Shown: in pieces, positions 54,588 to 62,179 of the stretch | Layout: every line of letters starts with the position of its first letter | Numbering within the stretch: the stretch's first letter is position 1 | Source of the DNA: Aquiflexum sp. TKW24L | Lineage (GTDB): Bacteria > Bacteroidota > Bacteroidia > Cytophagales > Cyclobacteriaceae | DNA length: 64,000 nt | Assembly: GCF_023502205.1 (NCBI RefSeq) | Contig: NZ_JAMFLG010000003.1 | Coordinates: 124,001-188,000, forward strand | Direction: 5' to 3' | Notes under the pieces: model-generated | What the model was told of the DNA's origin: nothing | The model's input: only the letters and a program-made list of their open reading frames with translations | Database searches by the model: none | Program-made: the position numbers and the translations under genes

Positions 54588-55334
54588 CTACTTTGAACTC
54601 CTTTTTATATTGTCACAGAAGATGGCTGTTGCCACTGCCACATTCAAGGATTCCGCTTTGCCAAATCTTGGGATTGTAATTTTGTGGGTTACCGAGGATT
54701 CAAGCTCCCTTGAGATACCATTGGACTCGTTTCCCATGAGGATAATTCCTCCTTTTCCAAATTTGGATTCATAAATAGATTCTCCTTCCAAAAAGGCACC
54801 ATAAATGGGAAGTCCCGCTTTCTCAAATTGGCTTTTTAAATCTGTATAAAAAACCTTGACTCTGGTAAAACTGCCCATACTTGCATGAAGTACTTTTGGA
54901 TTGTAGAATTCAGCGGATTCTTCGCTCAATAAAAGTTTTTGGATCCCGTACCAGTCGGCAATCCGGATTATTGTTCCCAAGTTTCCCGGATCCTTGACAT
55001 CATCCAGGGCAATTACCCATTCATCTGATGTCATTTCGATGGGGGTATTTGGTTTGGATTTGGCTACAGCAAGCGCTGCATCATTGCTTTGGAAGGAACC
55101 AACAGATTCGAGGGTGGTTTGACTTACTTCAAAAATATCGGCATTTGACCTTTTGAGAAGTTCAGCATGCCCTTTGCCATATTGTTGAGTAAACAATACC
55201 TGACTTACCTCATAATCTGATTGAAGCAATTCCGTTACGTTTTTACTTCCTTCCACAAAAAATAACTGTTCTTGTTTTCGGATTTTTTTCTGTTGTAAGG
55301 ATTTAATAAACTTAAGCGTATTTTTGCTTAACAT
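54588..55334 (-). CDS. TrmH/SpoU family RNA methyltransferase
   Basis: The 248-residue product is a SPOUT-fold 2'-O-methyltransferase. It has an N-terminal substrate-binding part (FFVEGSKNVTELLQS) and the three family motifs: DDVKDPGNLGTIIRIADW (motif 1), LMGNESNGIS (motif 2) and IPRFGKAESLNVAVATAIF (motif 3, AdoMet knot). The length suggests a 23S rRNA guanosine or tRNA methylase; which RNA it modifies is not clear. It is divergent from tamL with only 18 bases between starts, so both promoters must overlap. The symporter gene follows 21 bases downstream on the same strand. Confidence 0.88.
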   Translation of the reverse strand: MLSKNTLKFIKSLQQKKIRKQEQLFFVEGSKNVTELLQSDYEVSQVLFTQQYGKGHAELLKRSNADIFEVSQTTLESVGSFQSNDAALAVAKSKPNTPIEMTSDEWVIALDDVKDPGNLGTIIRIADWYGIQKLLLSEESAEFYNPKVLHASMGSFTRVKVFYTDLKSQFEKAGLPIYGAFLEGESIYESKFGKGGIILMGNESNGISRELESSVTHKITIPRFGKAESLNVAVATAIFCDNIKRSSK

Positions 55335-55352
55335 TCGGTTAATTGCCTAATT

Positions 55353-57767
55353 GTGAATAAAGCCAAATATATAAACTTTCTTTTTCTGCTTTTTTTAATT
55401 TCTTCCTGTTCTTTGACCAAAGGACTCAAGGAAGGCGAATATTTGGTATATGATGTTAATGTCAAAGGGGTAAAGAAAAGTGACAAATCGGACATTTCAG
55501 ACCTAATCCAGCAAAATCCCAATACAAGAGTTCCACTTTTAAACACCTCTGTCGGCATCTCCATATATAGATTTGGCGAATGGGTATACGACAGTACGAA
55601 GCATCTTAACAGACAGGCCGAACTACTCGCTGAAAGGGATACGCTACGGAAGATCAGTGATGAAAAACAACTCAGCAAAAAGCAAATCAAGCGAATAAAC
55701 AAAATTAATAACAACCTGACTTCATTGGGTAAAAAGCTTGAATACGGAAATTTTTTTATGAGAACCGGAAATCCAAGGGTCATTTTTGACAGTACGCTTA
55801 CAGAAGAAACAACCCGTCAAATGAAGTTTTATTTGGTCAACAATGGCTTTTTTGATGCAGAAACAGATTTTGAAACTTCATTTAAAAACAAAAAGGCAAG
55901 AATTACTTACCTCATTACAGAGCATGAACCCTACGTCGTAGACTCATTTTATATCACCTCCGAAGATGAAGGAATTTTGGCTCTTTTGGAGCAAAATCAA
56001 AAAGGGAACCAGATCAAGGTTCGCGAAAACTATAACCAAAACTCCATTTCCCGTGAAAGACAAAGGGTAGAAGACCTGTTGAAAGACAACGGATATTTCA
56101 CTTTTTCGCGGTCTTCTCTGGAGTACAATGTGTATAAGGACACAGTTGAACATACTGTCAAGATTGAGCAAATTATCCGGAATCCTTCTTTTTCTGAAGG
56201 TCACAAAGTTTACACCCTTGATTCCATTTACTTTTTTATCGATCCTCCTTCAGAAGCTTTTGTCGATTATGAATTCCATAACACTTTTCGGGATATTGTT
56301 TTTGAAGTATATGAAGACAGGTACTCTGAAAAAATAATTTCCTCTAGGATTTTCATGGAAAAAGGGAATTTATACAACAAGACAAATGTGATTGAAACCC
56401 AAAGGCAACTTGCCAATCTGGATTTATTCAGGTTTGTAAACATTGCATTTGATACTTTGGGTAATGTCTTACGGCCTCGCATTTATACCCAGTCCAACCA
56501 GAAATATTTGATTACCAATCAGCTCGGTGCCACTATTACTGAGCAAGTTCCCGGTCCGTTTTTTAGTCATTCGCTTAGGAATAGAAACTTATTTCGGGGA
56601 GCTGAAATCTTCGAATTCTTCTTTAGGGCAGGTTTGGAAGGAGTAGTATCTGCCACAGGTGAAGGCGGAGTTTTCCGAAGCAGGGAATTGAATACATCTG
56701 CCTCTGTAATTTTTCCACAATTCTTACTTCCACTCAATGTCAATTCCCTTGAAAGGTTTGGTAGATACAACCCTCGTACAAGAACCCTGATCGGCTACAA
56801 TTACATCAATAGGCCCGAATACATCCGGGAAAGTATCAACGGAATCATCGCCTACAATTGGAACACGAGAAATCTTCGTCAGCAGTATTCAGTCAATGCG
56901 CTTGATGCCAATTTTATCCGATCCAATTTGAGTGAAGATTTTTTGGCTCTACTAAAAGGTCTAGAAGAACAAGGAAACAACCTCATCAATTCATTTTTAC
57001 CTTCTTATGTTAGCAGTGTTTCGGGGCAGGTGATTTTTAACTTTAACCAATACGGTGCTTTTCAGAAAAACAAAGCATCACTTTGGCGACTTTTCTTCGA
57101 AAGTGGAGGAACGACCTTGAATTTTGTTAGTAGTAGTTTTGTAGCCGAAAGGTCACTCGCATATTTTCAGTTTTTGAAATTTCAGTCGGATTATAGAAAA
57201 TATGTCCCACTGACCAAAGACCAAACTTTTGCTTACCGCCTAAATCTGGGTTTAGCCAAGCCTTATGGCGTGAGTAATGGCGTACTTCCATATGAAAAAT
57301 ACTTCTTTGCGGGAGGTAGCACAGGTATCAGGGCATGGCAACCCCGGCGATTGGGACCAGGATCTTTTGCTCCGAATACTTTAGAGGATGGATCTTTTGA
57401 TTATCGCTTTGAGCAACCGGGCGAAATTCTTTTCGAAGGTATGTTTGAATTCAGGTCTAAAATTTACGGGTACTTTGATGGGGCCATATTTGTCGACGTC
57501 GGAAATACCTGGACATTCAATCAGGACCTTTCCAGACCCGGTGCCAATTTTGAATTTAACAGATTTTACAAGGAAATCGCTGTCGGTACCGGAGTTGGAC
57601 TAAGGATGGATTTTGACTTTTTGGTCGTAAGATTGGATATGGGAATCAAAGCATACGATCCGGCAAGGTTGCCTGGTCAACGTTACATATTGGATAGCTT
57701 TTTCAGGAGTTTTCCGGGCCAAAGGGGACAAACCGTATTCAATATTGGTATTGGATATCCATTCTAA
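55353..57767 (+). CDS. tamL: TamL-type BamA/TamA family outer-membrane lipoprotein
   Basis: The 804-residue product has a lipoprotein signal (FLFLLFLISSCS, lipobox Cys about 19), then POTRA-type alpha/beta repeats (VKGVKKSDKSDISDLIQQ, VDSFYITSEDE). A C-terminal 16-strand barrel of the Omp85 type follows, with late features GGSTGIRAWQPRRLGPG and a final Phe (GIGYPF). In Bacteroidota the lipid-anchored TamA-like protein is known as TamL, which probably works in outer-membrane protein assembly. The start is a GTG at 55353; there is no in-frame ATG before the signal. It is divergent from the rRNA methyltransferase gene. Confidence 0.88.
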   Translation: MNKAKYINFLFLLFLISSCSLTKGLKEGEYLVYDVNVKGVKKSDKSDISDLIQQNPNTRVPLLNTSVGISIYRFGEWVYDSTKHLNRQAELLAERDTLRKISDEKQLSKKQIKRINKINNNLTSLGKKLEYGNFFMRTGNPRVIFDSTLTEETTRQMKFYLVNNGFFDAETDFETSFKNKKARITYLITEHEPYVVDSFYITSEDEGILALLEQNQKGNQIKVRENYNQNSISRERQRVEDLLKDNGYFTFSRSSLEYNVYKDTVEHTVKIEQIIRNPSFSEGHKVYTLDSIYFFIDPPSEAFVDYEFHNTFRDIVFEVYEDRYSEKIISSRIFMEKGNLYNKTNVIETQRQLANLDLFRFVNIAFDTLGNVLRPRIYTQSNQKYLITNQLGATITEQVPGPFFSHSLRNRNLFRGAEIFEFFFRAGLEGVVSATGEGGVFRSRELNTSASVIFPQFLLPLNVNSLERFGRYNPRTRTLIGYNYINRPEYIRESINGIIAYNWNTRNLRQQYSVNALDANFIRSNLSEDFLALLKGLEEQGNNLINSFLPSYVSSVSGQVIFNFNQYGAFQKNKASLWRLFFESGGTTLNFVSSSFVAERSLAYFQFLKFQSDYRKYVPLTKDQTFAYRLNLGLAKPYGVSNGVLPYEKYFFAGGSTGIRAWQPRRLGPGSFAPNTLEDGSFDYRFEQPGEILFEGMFEFRSKIYGYFDGAIFVDVGNTWTFNQDLSRPGANFEFNRFYKEIAVGTGVGLRMDFDFLVVRLDMGIKAYDPARLPGQRYILDSFFRSFPGQRGQTVFNIGIGYPF

Positions 57768-57867
57768 AAATAGATAAAAGTCTTACAGGTAAAACCGCTT
57801 TCATGTCAGTGAATTTATAACTCAATATGAATTATAGGGGTAGACAATAATTTTCGGTAAATTTAAC

Positions 57868-57885
57868 TTCTGTCTTCCGTCTTGT
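57868..57885. repeat. TCTTCCG-type intergenic word
   Basis: CTGTCTTCCGTCTTG carries the same GTCTTCCGTCTT core as the patch at 30608. It lies between tamL and the 57946 gene. It is one of several iterated-word patches in gaps of this window. Confidence 0.35.
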
Positions 57886-57945
57886 ATGTAGAGAAATATT
57901 AGGATATGGGCAAAGAAGCGGTAATCCACAAACATTAGAATTGCC

Positions 57946-58236
57946 ATGACACTCACAGAATTCAAATCTTCTTTTTCCAATGAAAAACCACCAGGGGGAA
58001 TAGGTACTCAGTTGGAAGCCCTGTGGTATGATGGTAAAGGAGATTGGAAAAGTGCTCATGACAGGGCTGATGGTCCCTCTGACAAACTTTCCGCAAGGGT
58101 TCACGCCTATCTTCACCGAAAGGAAGGGGATATTTGGAATGCGGATTATTGGTACCGGCGAGCGGGGGAAGTAAGACCTGACATCAGTCTAGAGAAAGAA
58201 TGGGAGCAATTGACAAAAAGAATTCTTGAATTATAA
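57946..58236 (+). CDS. Conserved hypothetical protein (96 aa)
   Basis: The short soluble product begins MTLTEFKSSF and contains LEALWYDGKGDWKSAHDRAD and a Trp/Tyr-rich DIWNADYWYRRAGEVRP near its C-terminus. The compact two-motif look and regular codon use argue for a real gene. I recognise no named family. It has no signal peptide. It stands alone between tamL and YihY, transcribed from its own promoter or from tamL. Confidence 0.75.
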   Translation: MTLTEFKSSFSNEKPPGGIGTQLEALWYDGKGDWKSAHDRADGPSDKLSARVHAYLHRKEGDIWNADYWYRRAGEVRPDISLEKEWEQLTKRILEL

Positions 58237-58325
58237 AAAGACAATTCTTCTTTTTACTTCATTATTGAAGTCTTCTTGAATTTTGCGTGTAAAAACCTCA
58301 ATCTAGAATTAGGCAAAAATTAGAA

Positions 58326-59243
58326 TTATTCCTGTAAATCTTCAATTTCCCTCATTTCTACCTTCACTGCCTGATTTTTTGGGATGATGCTTCCACCTAC
58401 ATGTTCGGCAATATAGTAGGTGATCTGTGCTCCAAAAAGGAAAATTACTACTGAATAGTAAACCCAAATCAACAAAATCACCAAGGACCCGGCAGCACCG
58501 TAAGATGACCCCAAGTCACTGTTTCCCATGTATAAACTGATCAAATATTTTCCCAAAGCAAAAAGAATCATGGTTACAAAAGCTCCGAGCCAAGTGTCTT
58601 TCCACCTTACATTGGCATCGGGAAGAATCTTATACATGAGTGCAAAAACCACAATAAGAATCAAATGAGAGGTAATTAAATGGGTAAAAGTGGCTATGTT
58701 GACAGGCAAATCAATGACATTTTCTGAAAAGTAATTGTGGATGATCACCAAAGCTGCATCCAAAATCAAGGAAACCAAAAGGATAAAACCTATAGATGCA
58801 ACCAGTGAAAAACTCAACAAGCGATTGACGATAAATTTGACCAATCCTTTTTGGGGTTTGGGTTTGATATGCCAGATGTGGTTGATGGCATTTTGGAGAC
58901 TTACAAAAACGGTAGTCGCACTGAAAGCAAGAATTAAAAAAGCAATAAAATTTGAAATAACACCACTGGAGTCTTTTTTGAAATTATTCAGGATTTCCTC
59001 TAATGTTTCTCGACTCTCCTCTCCTGCCAACTCCTCTATCTGAAACAGAATCTCATTTTTGATTTCTGTTTCAGAGTAGATGGTCGTTCCAATGTTTAGG
59101 ATGATGATCAGAAGGGCTGGCAAACTAAAAATGGTGTAAAAAGCCGTTCCCGCCGCCAAACCCATGGATTCTCCCGAGAAAAAATCCTTGATGCTGTCAA
59201 TAATTATCTTTGATGCCGTAAGTTTTTTAAATCGTTGAATCAT
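58326..59243 (-). CDS. YihY/BrkB family inner-membrane protein
   Basis: The 305-residue product has about six hydrophobic helices. The N-terminal GESMGLAAGTAFYTIFSLPALLIIIL and the C-terminal GSSYGAAGSLVILLIWVYYSVVIFLFGAQIT match YihY/UPF0761 (formerly called ribonuclease BN). It is an inner-membrane protein of unknown role, without real nuclease evidence. Its start overlaps the last base of the aldo/keto reductase gene upstream (59243 shared), so they are coupled on the minus strand. Confidence 0.9.
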   Translation of the reverse strand: MIQRFKKLTASKIIIDSIKDFFSGESMGLAAGTAFYTIFSLPALLIIILNIGTTIYSETEIKNEILFQIEELAGEESRETLEEILNNFKKDSSGVISNFIAFLILAFSATTVFVSLQNAINHIWHIKPKPQKGLVKFIVNRLLSFSLVASIGFILLVSLILDAALVIIHNYFSENVIDLPVNIATFTHLITSHLILIVVFALMYKILPDANVRWKDTWLGAFVTMILFALGKYLISLYMGNSDLGSSYGAAGSLVILLIWVYYSVVIFLFGAQITYYIAEHVGGSIIPKNQAVKVEMREIEDLQE

Positions 59244-60205
59244 CAGCTATTTTCTGTCTCCCAAAGGTCTGCCAGTTTGTATGGGCTTTGAGCACCAGTG
59301 AAAAATGATCCATCGATAAATCGGTAGGCAGTTCCGATATTCAACAGTTTATTCATATCCTCATCATCAAGATTTATTTCAATGGCGGCTAGATTTTGGC
59401 TAATTCTATCTTGGTTGATAGATTTTGGTATGACTGCGATATTTCTATGGACGGAATAAGAAATCAGAATCTGAGCTGAGGAAACACCATGTTTTGTAGC
59501 TACTTCCTTGACAGTTTCATTTTCCAAAAGACTTGGTTCATTGGATTTTTTGGAAGCGGCCGCCCGGTCTCCCGATCCCAAAGGCGAATAAGCTGTCATG
59601 AGAATACTGTTTGTCTTGCAGAAATTGACAAGTTTATTTTGCGGAAGGAAAGGATGCATCTCGACCTGATTCATTTCAGGAGCAATCCTGCCTGATTTCA
59701 GGATCTCTTGAAGCTTGGCAATATTAAAGTTTGAAACACCAATATGTTTTACTAATCCCCGATTTTTTGCTTCTTCCATTCCCTCCCAAGTCTGTACCAA
59801 AGGAACATCCCCGTAAGTGAAGAATTCCTCTCTAGTCTGGGCAAAGCCAATTCCCTTTTTGAAACTCACCGGCCAATGGATAAGGTACAAATCAAGGTAA
59901 TCCAACTTAAGGTCACTCAATGTCTTCTTCAATGCGGGAACTACATCATCAAGACGGTGATTGCTGTTCCATAATTTGGAGGTGACAAAGAGTTCTTCTC
60001 TTTTTACCAATCCATCTTTAAATGCTTTGGTCAAAGCATTACCGACTTCTTTTTCATTATCATAAATAGCTGCGCAATCAATGTGACGGTATCCCGCCTC
60101 AATTGCCCACAATACAGCTTGATAAACTTCCCCAGGTTTTGATTTCCAAGTGCCAAGGCCAATGATAGGCATTTGGTCACCATTGCTAAAAGTGATAGAT
60201 TTCAT
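59243..60205 (-). CDS. Aldo/keto reductase
   Basis: The 320-residue product is a TIM-barrel aldo/keto reductase with the usual tetrad: Asp43 (HIDCAAIYDN), Tyr48, Lys77 (VTSKLW) and His110 (LIHWP). The cofactor segments IPKSINQDRI and GVSNF are also present. These enzymes reduce aldehydes and sugars using NADPH in the cytoplasm. The gene ends where the YihY gene starts. Substrate unknown. Confidence 0.92.
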   Translation of the reverse strand: MKSITFSNGDQMPIIGLGTWKSKPGEVYQAVLWAIEAGYRHIDCAAIYDNEKEVGNALTKAFKDGLVKREELFVTSKLWNSNHRLDDVVPALKKTLSDLKLDYLDLYLIHWPVSFKKGIGFAQTREEFFTYGDVPLVQTWEGMEEAKNRGLVKHIGVSNFNIAKLQEILKSGRIAPEMNQVEMHPFLPQNKLVNFCKTNSILMTAYSPLGSGDRAAASKKSNEPSLLENETVKEVATKHGVSSAQILISYSVHRNIAVIPKSINQDRISQNLAAIEINLDDEDMNKLLNIGTAYRFIDGSFFTGAQSPYKLADLWETENS

Positions 60206-60383
60206 AGTTTTGTTTTGGTTTTTTGAACTACACGAAGTTATTAGCTTAATCCTTCATTCGGAATGAAAACCTCATTTTTTTGATAGATGTTTTGGAATTC
60301 AATTTTTTAGTGTAAAAAGACAAGACATAAATGATTTAATAAGTGTCATTTGTCAAGCTGATCTTATCACCTACTTTTGGTCT

Positions 60384-60608
60384 ATGGATAGACAAATTTT
60401 GTTGGACTTAGTGACAAAAAGAATGCCTTTTGGCAAGTACAAAGGAAAGCTGCTTTGTGATATACCAGAAGATTATTTGATCTGGATGCATAGAAAAGGT
60501 TTTCCAGAAGGAAAGCTCGGCATGTGGCTGAATACACTTTATGAAATTCGACTCAATGGTCTGGAAGAAATCTTAAGAGAATTGAAAAAAATAAACCGCC
60601 CACAGTGA
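60384..60608 (+). CDS. DUF3820 family protein
   Basis: The 74-residue product shows the DUF3820 pattern: MPFGKYKGKLLCDIPEDYLIWMHRKGFPEGKLG. Members are small soluble proteins once described as quorum-sensing-regulated virulence factors; no mechanism is established. The stop codon lies inside the loop of the terminator hairpin that follows. It stands alone. Confidence 0.85.
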   Translation: MDRQILLDLVTKRMPFGKYKGKLLCDIPEDYLIWMHRKGFPEGKLGMWLNTLYEIRLNGLEEILRELKKINRPQ

Positions 60609-60620
60609 AGTAGGCGGTTT
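60593..60620. terminator. Bidirectional terminator overlapping the DUF3820 stop
   Basis: AAACCGCC (60593-60600) pairs perfectly with GGCGGTTT (60613-60620) across a 12-base loop holding the TGA stop. It separates DUF3820 and the convergent subtilase gene. Confidence 0.75.
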
Positions 60621-60644
60621 GGAAATTATTCTTTGTTTTTAAAA

Positions 60645-61862
60645 TTATCTCGAGATGATAGGGTCAGGGGTGCCGTCCTTGTCACCTATCACAGTTCCGG
60701 AGGTTTTTGCTGCTCCCAAAAGCAACACACCGGCAGCATGTGGGGCTGCCATTGAAGTACCACTTATGGTATTGTAAGCGCCATCTTTCCATGTTGATTT
60801 GATGCCAACTCCCGGAGCAGCATATTCGATAGGAGGATTGCCAAAGTTGGAAAAAGATGCAAAATTATCACCACTGTCAGAAGCAGAAATTGTATAAATA
60901 TTTGTACCGTTTACCCTTGCCGGAGAATAGTTGTTTGCATCTGCAGAACTGTTACCTGCCGCAATCACGAAAATAATTCCTTTATTTGATGCAGCCAAAA
61001 CAGCGTCATCCAATGCCTGAGAAACAGGACCACCCAAACTCATATTAGCCACGTCGCCTGATTTTCCATTTTCTGCGCTTGCGACATAATCTACTCCAGC
61101 AATTACCCCAGAATATGAACCTGAACCTCTTGAGTCCAGAACTTTAACAGGCACCACAGTTGCACCCGCAGCAACACCAACCACACCAATCGAGTTATTA
61201 ATAGCCGCTATTGTCCCGGCAACGTGCGTTCCATGTCCATTTCCATCATTGAAGTTGGCATCTCTACCAGAAGTAAAAGCAGTAAAACCAGTCTGTCTAA
61301 CATTCAGATCCGGGTGGGTAAGGTCGATCCCTGTATCAATAACCCAAGCTACTTTTGTCCCGGTGTAATTTACAGCACCTCCAACTCTAGTGATTCCCCA
61401 AGGCGTTTCTTGTGCAGTGCTTCCACCTCCTCCAGGTTTACCTTTTTGAGCAATAGTCATCACCCTGTCTGGTTCAATATAACTAACGGTAGGGTCATTC
61501 TTTAACAACTCGAATTGGCTCTCATCTAAGGTCACTGCAAAACCATCTAAGGCTGCTGCATAGACGGCTCCAATGTTTTGGTCAGAAATTCTGTATTTAG
61601 CCAAAATACTTGAGGCATTTTTTCTCATTGAAGCTTGGTTATCTTGGTAGCTTCCATCCTTTCTAAAACCTACAGATTGGGGCTTTAAGACTACGATATA
61701 GCTTCCGGGGATGATATCCCCATTATTATATCTCATAATTTGGTCTTGAGATTCCAAGATAGGTGACTCAGCATCTTCCTGACAGGAGAATGTTAACAAG
61801 GCTAGAGCGAAAACTGCAATTCCTGCAGGTTTCCCAACAAATTTGTAGAATTTTTTGATCAT
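60645..61862 (-). CDS. Lipoprotein S8 (subtilisin-type) peptidase
   Basis: I place the start at ATG 61862, which gives 405 residues with a lipoprotein signal (lipobox LLTFSC, Cys27). An I9-type propeptide region (about 50-140) precedes the catalytic domain. The triad is Asp176 (WVIDTGID), His210 (NGHGTHVAG) and Ser370 (GTSMAAPH), with the oxyanion Asn304 in AAGN. This is the proteinase K-like subgroup. It should act at the cell surface or in the periplasm after self-removal of the propeptide. A 16-codon upstream in-frame extension is not supported because an inverted repeat lies there. The last helix ends at the stop with no C-terminal secretion domain. Confidence 0.9.
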   Translation of the reverse strand: MIKKFYKFVGKPAGIAVFALALLTFSCQEDAESPILESQDQIMRYNNGDIIPGSYIVVLKPQSVGFRKDGSYQDNQASMRKNASSILAKYRISDQNIGAVYAAALDGFAVTLDESQFELLKNDPTVSYIEPDRVMTIAQKGKPGGGGSTAQETPWGITRVGGAVNYTGTKVAWVIDTGIDLTHPDLNVRQTGFTAFTSGRDANFNDGNGHGTHVAGTIAAINNSIGVVGVAAGATVVPVKVLDSRGSGSYSGVIAGVDYVASAENGKSGDVANMSLGGPVSQALDDAVLAASNKGIIFVIAAGNSSADANNYSPARVNGTNIYTISASDSGDNFASFSNFGNPPIEYAAPGVGIKSTWKDGAYNTISGTSMAAPHAAGVLLLGAAKTSGTVIGDKDGTPDPIISR

Positions 61863-61890
61863 GATAGAATAAGTTTTAGATAGAGAATTT

Positions 61891-61909
61891 TGCCAAACAC
61901 TATTTGGCA
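61891..61909. promoter_or_regulatory. Inverted repeat upstream of the subtilase gene
   Basis: TGCCAAA and TTTGGCA form a perfect 7-base inverted repeat across a five-base spacer, about 30-48 bases upstream of the subtilase ATG. It could be an operator or a leader hairpin. There is no experimental or homologous evidence. Confidence 0.35.
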
Positions 61910-62155
61910 TTGTTAAATTAAGTCAAAATATAATTGATATTCAATAGTGTGTGAAAAAAATAAAAAAAAGAAAATTCTTATTAAAATATCATTTTTTGGC
62001 ATATTCATAAAATACGCTTCGTTCATGCTTCTTACAAAAATTGAAATAAAGTTTCCTGTATAGGGATTTTCTCAGTGACCCTCTTTTATTTTTCTTCCTC
62101 AAATCAAATTTGAAACAAAGTTGCATTAACTCTAGGCCAAAAGAGTGATATTCCC

Positions 62156-62163
62156 TATTTTTG
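62156..62163 (+). promoter_or_regulatory. Candidate -7 box (TATTTTTG)
   Basis: TATTTTTG is an exact TAnnTTTG match 17 bases before the TonB receptor ATG. No clear -33 box at the usual distance was found, so it is only suggestive. Confidence 0.35.
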
Positions 62164-62179
62164 CAACATAGTTTCATTT

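Larger units (their letters stand above)
61863..62179. other. 317-base divergent intergenic region
   Basis: This AT-rich gap between the divergent subtilase and TonB-receptor genes holds an inverted repeat near the subtilase and a -7-like box near the receptor start. Longer frames across it look like chance. Confidence 0.55.

Noticed and set aside
61989-62177. A 62-codon minus-strand frame in the subtilase/TonB receptor gap
   Set aside because: It is rich in Lys, Arg and Phe as chance AT-rich DNA is, with no family, and it would overlap the receptor leader.
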